A stretch of 64,000 bases of DNA, taken from positions 248,001-312,000 of the forward strand of contig NZ_FTLW01000003.1 of the NCBI RefSeq assembly GCF_900155935.1, read 5' to 3'. The notes beneath the pieces are model-generated. The model did no database searches. It was not told the DNA's origin and was given only the letters and a program-made list of their open reading frames with translations. Of the stretch, positions 26,310 through 33,814 are shown piece after piece; position 1 is the first letter of the stretch; every line of letters starts with the position of its first letter. The position numbers and the translations under genes are program-made. Source of the DNA: Solilutibacter tolerans. GTDB lineage: Bacteria; Pseudomonadota; Gammaproteobacteria; Xanthomonadales; Xanthomonadaceae.

Positions 26310-27704
26310 ATGCACGGACGTCGCGGAAAACCGCTGATTGCGTTCAAACTCGCCACCGTCGCCTTCCTGATGCCAGCCACGGCTGGCCTCTCTGCCCAGA
26401 CCACACTGCGCTGGCCTTCCAACTCGGGACAAACCCCGACCGTGGAAAAAACCGCGCCCGGCAACACGGCCCTGGACAACTATCTGCAGCAACAAGCGAC
26501 GCCGCAGGCAGACATAACCGCGCCCCTGCCATTCGATGTGCGCACGTTCGAAGGCATGGCCCAGCAACTTGTCAGCAACCAGAAAGTTCCAGGGCTGGCC
26601 GTCGCGATCGTGCAGAACGGCCGCGTCTTGAGCGCGCGAGGTTATGGCATCACCGACACCTCGCGCCCGGAACCCGTGGACTCGCACACTGTGTTCCGCC
26701 TGGCATCGCTTTCCAAGTCTTTCGCAGGCACGCTCACCGGCATGCTGGTCAATGATGGACTTCTGTCCTGGAACCAGCCCGTCGTGCAGTACGTGCCGAG
26801 TTTCCGCCTCAGCAATGCGGATTCGACTGCGCGCCTGAATGTCGCCAACCTGCTCAGCCAAAGCACCGGCCTGACTCGCAATGCCTACGATCGCGACATC
26901 GAGGCCAATGCCAGCTATTACACCGTGCGCTCGAAATTGGCTGCCGCACCACTGCGCTGTGCACCGGGCAGCTGCTACTCGTATCAGAACGTCGCCTTCA
27001 GCGTGATCGGTGACGTGGTGCATGCCGCCACTGGCCGTTATTACGATGCCAATGTGCAATCGCGCATCTTCAAGCCGTTGGGCATGAACGATGCAAGCCT
27101 GGGCCTTGAAGGTATCGAAGGCAGCCCGCGCTGGGCCAAGCCGCACGTGCGTGGTGGTGGCGGATGGCGCTCGTTGATGCCGAAGCCGACCTACTATCGA
27201 CTGGGGCCGGCAGCCGGCGTCAATGCCAGCATCACCGACATGGCGCAGTACCTGCTTGGTCAGATGGGTCATCGCCCCGAAGTCATGTCACCCGAATTGC
27301 TTCGCTCGATCCACACCGCGCGCGTCGACACGCCGACCGAGCTTCGCAGCTCGCGCTGGCGCCGGGAGCGCCTGCAATCCGCCGGCTACGGCATGGGCTG
27401 GCGCATCTATGACTACGCAGGCCACAAACTCTACTTCCATGGCGGTGCAGTGCAGGGGTATAGAGGCGCGATGGCCTTGCTGCCCGACCGTGATCTCGGC
27501 ATCGTGATCCTCTGGAACAGCGAAAGCAGCCTGCCTTCGGGGCTTTTGCCCACCATCCTCGATAGCGCGATCGGCCTGCCGCAGCCGCAAGTGGCTTGGT
27601 TGAAACTGGACAACATGCCGACCGGCGCACCGACGCCTGGCATGGACGAGGAAGAAAGCGAAGGCGTTGGCAGTGGATCGGCCGAGGGGTCGCCGCCTCG
27701 CTGA
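26310..27704 (+). CDS. Exported serine hydrolase of the beta-lactamase/class C fold
   Basis: A 464-residue protein with an N-terminal signal peptide (ending about LSAQ, residue 30) and a penicillin-binding-protein-like hydrolase domain. The active-site motifs are S133-L-S-K136 (SxxK), Y225-Q-N227 (YxN) and H377-G-G (the KTG equivalent in the HxG form used by esterases and D-aminopeptidases). The HGG form favours a periplasmic esterase or peptidase over a true beta-lactamase. The Glu/Ser/Gly-rich tail is not part of the fold. GAGGGG lies 5 bases before the ATG. It is a single-gene unit closed by a symmetric terminator. Confidence 0.85.
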   Translation: MHGRRGKPLIAFKLATVAFLMPATAGLSAQTTLRWPSNSGQTPTVEKTAPGNTALDNYLQQQATPQADITAPLPFDVRTFEGMAQQLVSNQKVPGLAVAIVQNGRVLSARGYGITDTSRPEPVDSHTVFRLASLSKSFAGTLTGMLVNDGLLSWNQPVVQYVPSFRLSNADSTARLNVANLLSQSTGLTRNAYDRDIEANASYYTVRSKLAAAPLRCAPGSCYSYQNVAFSVIGDVVHAATGRYYDANVQSRIFKPLGMNDASLGLEGIEGSPRWAKPHVRGGGGWRSLMPKPTYYRLGPAAGVNASITDMAQYLLGQMGHRPEVMSPELLRSIHTARVDTPTELRSSRWRRERLQSAGYGMGWRIYDYAGHKLYFHGGAVQGYRGAMALLPDRDLGIVILWNSESSLPSGLLPTILDSAIGLPQPQVAWLKLDNMPTGAPTPGMDEEESEGVGSGSAEGSPPR

Positions 27705-27734
27705 ATCGAGCAAGGCGCCAGCCTCGACCAGATA

Positions 27735-27762
27735 GAAAAAACCCGCGCTAGCGCGGGTTTTT
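27735..27762. terminator. Bidirectional terminator between the serine hydrolase and H1-like genes
   Basis: CCCGCGC (27742-27748), TA and GCGCGGG (27751-27757) form a perfect stem with A residues before and T residues after, so it works in both orientations for these convergent genes. Confidence 0.92.
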
Positions 27763-27837
27763 GGTATCCGAATGACCGGAACCCAAGTGATCCGGCCGCC
27801 TTCGCCTGGGCGCGAAGGACGGCTGGATAATTGCCGA

Positions 27838-28356
27838 TCAGATCGTCGGCATCGGCATCGGCGGCATCGCAGCCGGGGCCTTCTTGGCTTTCTTGGTTGC
27901 CTTTTTGGCTTTCTTCGCAGCCGGCTTCTTTTTCGCCGCCTTCTTTACTGCCTTTTTGGCAGCTTTCTTGGCTGGCTTCTTCTTGGCTACCTTTTTGGCA
28001 GCCTTCTTAGCTGGCTTTTTCTTGGCTACTTTCTTCGCAGCCTTTTTCACTGCCTTCTTGGCAGCTTTCTTGGCTGGCTTTTTCTTGGCTACTTTCTTCG
28101 CAGCCTTCTTCACCGCTTTCTTGGCGGTCTTCTTCTTGGCTACCTTCTTCGCGGCCTTCTTGGCTGCCGGCTTTTTCTTGGCGGCCTTCTTCACGGTCTT
28201 CTTGGCGGCCTTCTTTACCGCCTTCTTGGCTGCCGGCTTCTTCTTGGCGGCCTTCTTCACGGTCTTCTTGGCTGCGGCCTTCTTGGTCGCCTTCTTTACG
28301 GTTTTCTTCGCCGCCTTCTTGGCGGTGCTTTTCTTTGCTGCTTTTTTCATGGCCAT
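27838..28356 (-). CDS. Lys/Ala-rich histone H1-like protein (AlgP/HctB type)
   Basis: A 172-residue, extremely basic low-complexity protein built of short repeats such as KKAAK, KKAVKKAAKK and KKPAAKK. It ends in a proline/methionine tail (PAAMPPMPMPTI). Such proteins mimic the C-terminal tail of eukaryotic H1, bind DNA without sequence specificity and compact the nucleoid; Pseudomonas AlgP is the best-known relative. The ATG at 28356 has AAGGAG 7 bases upstream. Repeat number in such genes varies between strains through slippage. The complementary strand is also open because of the repeat composition and should not be called. Confidence 0.9.
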   Translation of the reverse strand: MAMKKAAKKSTAKKAAKKTVKKATKKAAAKKTVKKAAKKKPAAKKAVKKAAKKTVKKAAKKKPAAKKAAKKVAKKKTAKKAVKKAAKKVAKKKPAKKAAKKAVKKAAKKVAKKKPAKKAAKKVAKKKPAKKAAKKAVKKAAKKKPAAKKAKKATKKAKKAPAAMPPMPMPTI

Positions 28357-29025
28357 GGTATGGCTCCTTGTCATTGGGACTTTACTTACAGCTGCCCAGG
28401 CTTACACACCACGGGAGTCGGACCCGAGGCGGACCGGCCGCGCGCCACGCGCGAGGCTGCGGTGTCATTGCGTGCATGAGTAACGCTGCACGCGGATACG
28501 AAAGAACCCGCGACGCTCACCGATGCGGGTTCCTGATGTTGATGGAGGCGGGAAGAGAGAGACCCGCGAACCCCACTCCGTTTGGGAGCGGTGGCGGACA
28601 TGTCCGCATGCACATGGTTCGCGACGACGTAGGGCAATTCAAATCCACCTGTTGTTTTCGCGAAACCTAATCACGGTTTTTTTGACTGTCAACACATTCG
28701 TGCAATTTTTTTCACGTCCAGGCGCAATACCAGCAAGTGCCATCACGCTTCAGGGGCGCTCTACTTGATCGTCTGCGTCATGCGTAACGCACTGCCGTCA
28801 GGGCAGAAAAAAAATTCCAGACCTTAAAACAAGTCTTTTTTATATTTATTCCATTGAAGCGCACAACGAATGCGGATGGATGGGGCAAGCTGCCATCGTT
28901 CTGACCTCAGGGTAAAAAGCCTCGAGTGGCTAGTTGAAAATTTTTTTCACCTTTGATCGTTTTTTTGCATCGCGACAGGCATTTTGCGCGAACTTTTTTG
29001 CGCCATACCCATCATCTGCCACCAA
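28357..29025. other. AT-rich intergenic region with repeated T/A tracts
   Basis: No credible gene is seen. The region is far more AT-rich than its surroundings and carries runs of 6-8 T or A at 28677-28683, 28706-28712, 28807-28814, 28836-28841, 28941-28947, 28960-28966 and 28994-28999. A leftward terminator-like hairpin lies at 28503-28533. The left end must hold the promoter of the H1-like gene. Intrinsic curvature, or binding of a silencer or the H1-like protein itself, is possible. Confidence 0.5.
28503..28533 (-). terminator. Leftward terminator-like hairpin without an assigned gene
   Basis: GAACCCGC (28504-28511) and GCGGGTTC (28525-28532) form a perfect 8-bp stem with a 13-base loop; on the minus strand the 3' side continues TTTCG. 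No coding gene upstream of it on that strand uses it, since gcvH has its own terminator at 29026-29052. Confidence 0.45.
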
Positions 29026-29052
29026 CAAAAACGGCCACCCAAGGGCGGCCGT
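29026..29052 (-). terminator. Terminator of the gcvT-gcvH operon
   Basis: On the minus strand ACGGCC (29031-29036) pairs with GGCCGT (29047-29052). CCC/GGG extends the stem inward past one mismatch, and five T residues follow (plus-strand A residues 29027-29031). Confidence 0.8.
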
Positions 29053-29074
29053 CTATCCAGCTCACCGATGCGAA

Positions 29075-29473
29075 TCAGTGGTCGTCGTCTTCCATCGTCG
29101 CGGCATAGTCGTCAGCGGAGAGCAGCTCGTTGAGTTGCTCTGGTTCGCTCAACTCGACGACAAACAGCCAACCTTCGCCGAACGCGTCTTCGTTGATGAT
29201 CTCCGGCTTGTCGGCCAAACCTTCGTTGATGGCGACAACCTTGCCGCTCACTGGGGCGTAAACATCAGACGCAGCCTTGACCGACTCAACGACTGCGCAA
29301 GCATTGCCGGCCTCGACATCATCGCCAACCGCGGGCAACTCGACGTAGACCAAGTCGCCCAACAGGCCTTGCGCGTGATCGGAAATGCCGACAGTTGCGC
29401 GACCGTCGCCTTCAATGCGTACCCATTCATGGGATTTGAGGAATTTCAGATCGCCGGGGATTTCGTTGCTCAT
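29075..29473 (-). CDS. gcvH: Glycine cleavage system H protein
   Basis: The lipoylated carrier that shuttles the aminomethyl group among the P, T and L proteins of the glycine cleavage complex. It has 132 residues, the family size. The lipoyl attachment lysine is K66 in [17 protein letters not shown], preceded by KFLKSHEWV and [19 protein letters not shown]. The C-terminus is unusually acidic (ATMEDDDH). GGAG stands 6-7 bases before the ATG. It lies 50 bp behind gcvT on the same strand; gcvP and lpd are not in the window. Confidence 0.97.
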   Translation of the reverse strand: MSNEIPGDLKFLKSHEWVRIEGDGRATVGISDHAQGLLGDLVYVELPAVGDDVEAGNACAVVESVKAASDVYAPVSGKVVAINEGLADKPEIINEDAFGEGWLFVVELSEPEQLNELLSADDYAATMEDDDH

Positions 29474-29523
29474 GGGGGCTCCGGAAAATGGGTGTGGGGT
29501 GGAAGTGGGTTAAGTCTAGCGGC

Positions 29524-30624
29524 TCAAATGCCGTCCTGCGCCTTGCCTTCGCGCACGAACGGGAACTTGACCACGCGCACTGGCACCTCGCGGCCGCGGA
29601 TGTCCACACGCACGTCACCCGGCGCACCCGCCGGAACGCGTGCGAAGGCGATCGCCTTGCCAAGGGTCGGCGAAAAAGTACCGGACAGGATCTCGCCATC
29701 ACCGTTGTCGGTCACGACGCGTTGCCCGTGACGGAGCACGCCCTTCTCGTCCATCACCAGACCGATCATCTGGCGCGGCGCACCATCTACGGCTTGCTCT
29801 TCAAGCGTGCGACGACCGTTGAAGTCGCGTCCTTCATCCAACGCCACCGTCCATGCGAGTGCGGCTTCATAAGGCGAGACGGTCTCGTCCATGTCCTGGC
29901 CATAGAGGTTCATGCCGGCTTCCAGGCGCAAGGTGTCGCGTGCGCCAAGGCCGGCCGGCTTCACGCCTGCGGCAGCCAGTGCATTCCACAAAGCAACGGT
30001 ATCGGCTTCGGGCACGATCACTTCAAAGCCGTCTTCGCCGGTATAACCAGTGCGGGCGACGAATAGCGGAACACCATCGACCGTGCGTGTTTCGAGCGCG
30101 GCGAATCGGCCAAGCTTGGCGGCCTTCGCGCGATCGGCTTCCTCCAGCAATGCGATCACCTTGTCCCGCGCATTGGGGCCCTGCACCGCGATCATGCCGA
30201 ACTCCGGGCGCTCCACGACCTGCACATCGAATGCCGCCGCTTGTACGGTGATCCATGCGATGTCCTTGTCGCGGGTCGCTGCGTTGACGACCAGACGGAA
30301 CCAATCTTCACGCATGTAATAGACGATGAGGTCATCGATGACGCCACCTTCCGGCGTCAACATGCAGGTGTAGAGCGCCTTGCCCGGCTTCTGCAGCTTG
30401 TCGACGGAATTGGCGACCAGTTTGCGCAGGAAATCACGCACGCGCTCGCCGGTGAGATCGACCACCGTCATGTGGGATACATCGAACATGCCGGCATCGC
30501 GGCGCACATCGTGATGCTCGTCGATCTGCGAGCCGTAGTGGATCGGCATGTCCCAACCGCCGAAGTCGACCATCTTCGCGCCCATCGCGCGGTGGGTGTC
30601 GTTGAGGACGGTCTTCTGGGTCAT
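29524..30624 (-). CDS. gcvT: Aminomethyltransferase (glycine cleavage T protein)
   Basis: Transfers the aminomethyl carbon from the H protein to tetrahydrofolate, releasing ammonia. It has 366 residues and the family's opening [34 protein letters not shown] (here shown in parts: the FGGWDMP and MFDVSHM motifs). It also carries the folate-contacting Asp region [27 protein letters not shown] and [13 protein letters not shown]. It is first in a two-gene unit with gcvH. I looked for a tandem glycine riboswitch upstream and did not find one. Confidence 0.96.
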   Translation of the reverse strand: MTQKTVLNDTHRAMGAKMVDFGGWDMPIHYGSQIDEHHDVRRDAGMFDVSHMTVVDLTGERVRDFLRKLVANSVDKLQKPGKALYTCMLTPEGGVIDDLIVYYMREDWFRLVVNAATRDKDIAWITVQAAAFDVQVVERPEFGMIAVQGPNARDKVIALLEEADRAKAAKLGRFAALETRTVDGVPLFVARTGYTGEDGFEVIVPEADTVALWNALAAAGVKPAGLGARDTLRLEAGMNLYGQDMDETVSPYEAALAWTVALDEGRDFNGRRTLEEQAVDGAPRQMIGLVMDEKGVLRHGQRVVTDNGDGEILSGTFSPTLGKAIAFARVPAGAPGDVRVDIRGREVPVRVVKFPFVREGKAQDGI

Positions 30625-30707
30625 GTCGGTCTCGCGCGTGAGGAAAGGCGCGATTATCGCATTGCAGGCCGAACGCAGCCGGACCGCGCTACGAACAAAT
30701 AGGCATA

Positions 30708-30737
30708 TGAAAACCTACGCCCCCGAATGCAGGGGCG
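30708..30737 (-). terminator. Probable terminator of the stomatin-nfeD operon
   Basis: CGCCCC (30718-30723) pairs with GGGGCG (30732-30737); on the minus strand the stem is followed by TAGGTTTTC. It sits 14 bp past the nfeD stop. Confidence 0.6.
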
Positions 30738-30750
30738 CAGGCAGCTGCGC

Positions 30751-31182
30751 TCAGGCGGCTTCCACCTGCAGCGTCATTCCGCTTACCGCGACGATGCGCA
30801 CGCGCGTGCCGGCCGGCAGATCCGGGCCGGTGACGTTCCAGAACGCATCGCCCAGTTGCGTACGCCCTTCGCCATCGATGATCGGTGCGGACAACACCGC
30901 GGTGTGGCCGACTAACTGCTCGCCACGTTTGTTGAGGAGCGGCTGATCACTGGCGCGTCCACGACCGCGGAACCATTTGCGATAGATCGCCACCGATATG
31001 AAGCTGAGCACGATGAAAATGACGACCTGCGTCAGCACGCTCATGCCTGGCACCAGCAGCACGACCAAGAACACAGCCGCGGCAGCGAAGCCAAGCCACA
31101 GCAGGAACGCGCCCGGCACTATCGTTTCGGCAGCGATCAACGCAAACGCCAACGCGGCCCAGGTGAAGACATCCCAGCGCAT
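30751..31182 (-). CDS. NfeD-family membrane protein
   Basis: A 143-residue short NfeD: two or three N-terminal membrane helices (about residues 5-65) followed by a C-terminal OB-fold (about 80-143, with LVGHTAVLSAPIIDGEGRTQLGDAFW and LPAGTRVRIVAVSGMTLQVE). Short NfeD proteins partner SPFH/stomatin proteins and help organise membrane microdomains or quality control. It starts 3 bp after the stomatin stop, so the two are certainly co-translated. Confidence 0.9.
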   Translation of the reverse strand: MRWDVFTWAALAFALIAAETIVPGAFLLWLGFAAAAVFLVVLLVPGMSVLTQVVIFIVLSFISVAIYRKWFRGRGRASDQPLLNKRGEQLVGHTAVLSAPIIDGEGRTQLGDAFWNVTGPDLPAGTRVRIVAVSGMTLQVEAA

Positions 31183-31185
31183 GGG

Positions 31186-32154
31186 TCAGCCTCCGCTCGG
31201 GAACTGCGGGCGAGCCGGCGGACGCGGCGGCGTGCTGTCATTGCGCTCCAACGCTTCCTTGGCCAACTCGCCGATACCGGCCAGCGAACCGATCACGCCG
31301 GCGGACTCCATCGGCATCATCACAAACTTCTGATTCGGTGCTTCGGCCAACGCCTTGAACGCCTCGATGTACTTCTGCGCGACGAAATAATTGATCGCCT
31401 GCACGTTACCGCCGGCAATCGCTTCGGACACCACGCGTGTCGCGTTGGCTTCGGCTTGGGCCAGACGTTCGCGGGCTTCGGCCGCACGGAACGCCGCTTC
31501 CTTTTCGCCTTCGGCATCGAGAATGGTTGATTGCTTCTCGCCCTCGGCCTTCAAAATCGCCGCTTCACGGAAACCTTGCGCTTCGAGGATGTTCGCGCGC
31601 TTCTCGCGTTCTGCCTTCATCTGCCGCGCCATCGAATCGACCAGGTCACGCGGCGGCTGGATGTCCTTCAGCTCGATGCGATTGACCTTGATGCCCCACG
31701 GATGCGTCGCCTGGTCAACAGCCACCAGGACCTTGGCGTTGATCTCGTCACGTTTGGACAGCGACTCGTCCAGATCCATCGAACCGATCGCGGTACGGAT
31801 GTTGGTCATCACCAGGTTCAAGGTGGCGATCTCAAGCTGGGCGACTTCGTACGCAGCTTTCGCCGCATCGAGCACCTGGAAATAGACCACGCCATCCACT
31901 TTGACGACGGCGTTGTCCTTGGTGATGACGTCCTGGCTGGGCACATCCATCACCTGTTCCATCATGTTGATCTTGCGACCGACGCCTTGGTAGATCGGGA
32001 TCAGGAAGTGCAGGCCCGGCGACATCGTGTGGGTGTATTTGCCGAAGGCTTCCACCGTCCATTCATAACCTTGCGGCACCATGCGCACCGCCTTGAACAA
32101 GACGATCACACCCGCCACCAGCAACACCATCGCCAACATCGGTCCCGTAAACAT
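31186..32154 (-). CDS. SPFH/Band 7 stomatin-like membrane protein (QmcA type)
   Basis: A 322-residue protein with one N-terminal membrane helix (about residues 3-22) and an SPFH domain (about 22-180, with VPQGYEWTVEAFGKYTHTMSPG, MMEQVMDVPSQDVITKDN and AVDQATHPWGIKVNRIELKDI). A long Ala/Glu coiled coil follows (REKRANILEAQGFREAAILKAEGE and so on), then a Pro-rich tail. Bacterial members oligomerise into large ring or cage assemblies and associate with NfeD and membrane proteases. The ATG at 32154 has a perfect AGGAGG 7 bases upstream; an earlier in-frame codon at 32199 does not. Confidence 0.92.
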   Translation of the reverse strand: MFTGPMLAMVLLVAGVIVLFKAVRMVPQGYEWTVEAFGKYTHTMSPGLHFLIPIYQGVGRKINMMEQVMDVPSQDVITKDNAVVKVDGVVYFQVLDAAKAAYEVAQLEIATLNLVMTNIRTAIGSMDLDESLSKRDEINAKVLVAVDQATHPWGIKVNRIELKDIQPPRDLVDSMARQMKAEREKRANILEAQGFREAAILKAEGEKQSTILDAEGEKEAAFRAAEARERLAQAEANATRVVSEAIAGGNVQAINYFVAQKYIEAFKALAEAPNQKFVMMPMESAGVIGSLAGIGELAKEALERNDSTPPRPPARPQFPSGG

Positions 32155-32220
32155 CACCACCCCTCCTTGTTGAATACCTTGAGTATACGGAGTGGCCATG
32201 ACAACGCCTGTGCCAAACGC

Positions 32221-32716
32221 TCACGCGCCAAGTGGCGGCGCTACGCCTTCTGCCAATGCGATCCGGCGGGCGATGCCGCGCCCGACTTCCGACACCGCGG
32301 TCCACCCCATCGTGGCGCCCCCGTCGTCGATGCTGGGCGCAAGCCGCAACAACGATGCCTTCCAGCCGCGCTCGCGTGTGCAGAAGCGATACAGGGCGCA
32401 GCTGGCGCAGGCCCTGGCGCGACTCACCTGCCACGCACGGCAGACGCGCGCGTAGCGCTTCCCAGACCGAATAGTCACTGTCCGGCAGCAGGAACAAGCG
32501 CAGGCAACTGCGTCCCTGATCATCCAACAAGCGCAGGCTTTTACGCACGCCATCCGCGTCCACGCAGCTTTCGGCGCAAACCGAACGCGCACGCTGCCAT
32601 CCATTCAGCTCGCCACTGTTGCTCGGATACAGACATAGCAACGGGCCCACCCGCGCAAACGCTTCGGCGCTGATCGACGACAGCGATGCATGCGGGAATG
32701 TGTCAAGGCGACACAT
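32221..32716 (-). pseudogene. hemP-linked conserved gene, apparently frameshifted
   Basis: Directly behind hemP (10 bp). The first part reads from ATG 32716 (MCRLDTFPHASLSS, EAFARVGPLLCLYPS, LLPDSDYSVWEALRARLP). Its natural continuation lies in the next frame (CALYRFCTRERGWKASLLRLAP, SIDDGGATMGWTAVSEVG, RGIARRIALAEG), ending in TGA at 32221. The switch falls between about 32410 and 32445 and corresponds to one extra or two missing bases. Joined, the product would be about 164 residues. Proteins of this size next to hemP are likely heme/iron-linked, but I cannot name a function. Either a real inactivation or a sequence error. Confidence 0.6.
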
Positions 32717-32725
32717 CGTGATGGC

Positions 32726-32938
32726 CTACTTGGTCAGGATCAGCTTGTCGTTGCGGGTATGGCGAAGCCGATAGCAAGTGTCGCCATGGCGGATGATCAA
32801 CTCGCGTCCACCGCGCAAAAGCGCACGGCTGGTGACCATCGCCAAGGCGGCCGAAGAAACCGGAGATTGGGGGATGTCGCCACGGTCACTGGGATTGCGT
32901 TCGGCATGGGTTTCGACAGCAGGCAGGAGATCGAACAT
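32726..32938 (-). CDS. hemP: Hemin uptake protein HemP/HmuP
   Basis: A 70-residue protein whose C-terminal 35 residues carry the family core (LLRGGRELIIRHGDTCYRLRHTRNDKLILTK in outline: R-H-x-x-x-x-Y-R-L-R-x-T-R-x-x-K-L-I-L-T-K). HemP/HmuP proteins are small regulators needed for expression of heme-uptake genes in several proteobacteria. The ATG at 32938 has GAGG about 8 bases upstream; a GTG three codons earlier is less likely. A Fur box lies just upstream, so the gene should be induced by iron starvation. The usual heme receptor is not adjacent. Confidence 0.9.
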   Translation of the reverse strand: MFDLLPAVETHAERNPSDRGDIPQSPVSSAALAMVTSRALLRGGRELIIRHGDTCYRLRHTRNDKLILTK

Positions 32939-32961
32939 CGAGCACACCTCGGGTTGGCTTT

Positions 32962-32982
32962 AAATGAGAATAATTATCATTT
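32962..32982. promoter_or_regulatory. Fur box upstream of hemP
   Basis: The 21-bp sequence has arms AAATGA and TCATTT around G-AATAATT-A, closely matching the Fur consensus (GATAATGATAATCATTATC). It stands 24 bp before the hemP ATG. Confidence 0.85.
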
Positions 32983-33011
32983 ACTGAAGATGCAAGCCCG
33001 CCCATTAGAAT

Positions 33012-33190
33012 GTGTGCACCTCCTCGGGGAGTAGCCCACCGGCAGCGATGTCGGGGCGCGCGTCAACACACTTGGCCGGCCGGCCATGGCGCGCGAAGCG
33101 ATGCAAACGCATCGACAGGGCAAGACCGAAGGCAGGCAGGGTGTCCCGAGGCCGGGCACGCCCTGCGTGCTTTCGTGTTCCGCACCACGC
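33012..33190 (+). ncRNA. yybP-ykoY (manganese) riboswitch
   Basis: The leader of the GDT1-family exporter gene holds the conserved blocks of this class: CCTCGGGGAGTAGCCCACC (33021-33039), CGTCAACACACT (33061-33072), and GGGCAAGACCG (33118-33128), followed by GC-rich pairing elements to about 33190. The class senses Mn2+ and commonly controls exporters of the MntP, TerC and UPF0016 types. Expression should rise when cytosolic manganese is high. Confidence 0.88.
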
Positions 33191-33208
33191 CCGGCCCCGG
33201 AGATCCTG

Positions 33209-33784
33209 ATGAGCGACATCCCCTTCTATCCGGCGCTGCTGTCGACCGGCACCGTGGCCTTGGCCGAGATAGGCGACAAGACCCAGCTACTGGCATTGCT
33301 GCTGGCCGCGCGCTTTCGTAAACCCTGGCCCATCATCTGGGGCATCCTGGTCGCCACCCTGCTCAACCATGCCTTGGCGGGTTGGCTGGGCACGCTGGTG
33401 GCGCAGTGGCTGACGCCAAATGTGCTGCGCTGGGTCGTCGCAATCAGCTTCATCGCCATCGCGCTGTGGACGCTCAAGCCCGACGAATTGGACGATGACA
33501 CCACCCTACCCGCGCGCGGCGCGTTCATCGCCACCACCATCGCTTTCTTTCTGGCCGAAATCGGCGACAAGACGCAGGTCGCGACCGTACTGCTGGCCGC
33601 GAAATACCCGCCACTGTGGCAGGTCGTCGCCGGCACCACGGTCGGGATGCTGCTAGCCAACGTGCCCGTGGTGCTATTGGGCAGCAAATTTGCGGGCAAG
33701 TTGCCGCTGAAGGCCGCGCGAATCACCGCCGCCATCGTCTTTCTTGCGCTGGGTTTGTGGGCGGCATTTCGCGGAATCGGCTAA
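33209..33784 (+). CDS. TMEM165/GDT1 (UPF0016) family cation exporter, probably manganese
   Basis: A 191-residue inner-membrane protein with six hydrophobic segments in two inverted repeats. Each repeat carries the family motif E-x-G-D-K-T: VALAEIGDKTQLLALLL and FFLAEIGDKTQVATVLLAAK. Bacterial UPF0016 proteins (MneA-type) export Mn2+, and the riboswitch in its leader supports that here. GGAG is 6 bases before the ATG. It runs away from hemP, so an iron-starvation unit and a manganese-overload unit share this short interval. Confidence 0.92.
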   Translation: MSDIPFYPALLSTGTVALAEIGDKTQLLALLLAARFRKPWPIIWGILVATLLNHALAGWLGTLVAQWLTPNVLRWVVAISFIAIALWTLKPDELDDDTTLPARGAFIATTIAFFLAEIGDKTQVATVLLAAKYPPLWQVVAGTTVGMLLANVPVVLLGSKFAGKLPLKAARITAAIVFLALGLWAAFRGIG

Positions 33785-33814
33785 TCTGCGGCGCTATGCA
33801 TAGGGGATGAGCTG

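Noticed and set aside
27880-28350. CRISPR-like periodicity
   Set aside because: The repeats are short in-frame Lys/Ala codons of a protein gene, without unique spacers or constant repeat length.
27884-28483. Rightward open frame rich in Ala/Phe/Leu opposite the H1-like gene
   Set aside because: It is the complement of Lys/Ala repeat codons; the low-complexity hydrophobic product has no ribosome binding site and mirrors the real gene.
28934-29731. Rightward frame beginning MKIFFTFDRFF, overlapping gcvH and gcvT antisense
   Set aside because: Only the first 40 codons lie in free DNA and they arise from T tracts; the rest is complement of gcvH/gcvT.
30625-30700. Glycine riboswitch before gcvT
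   Set aside because: The short leader lacks the conserved glycine aptamer blocks and is too short for a tandem aptamer.
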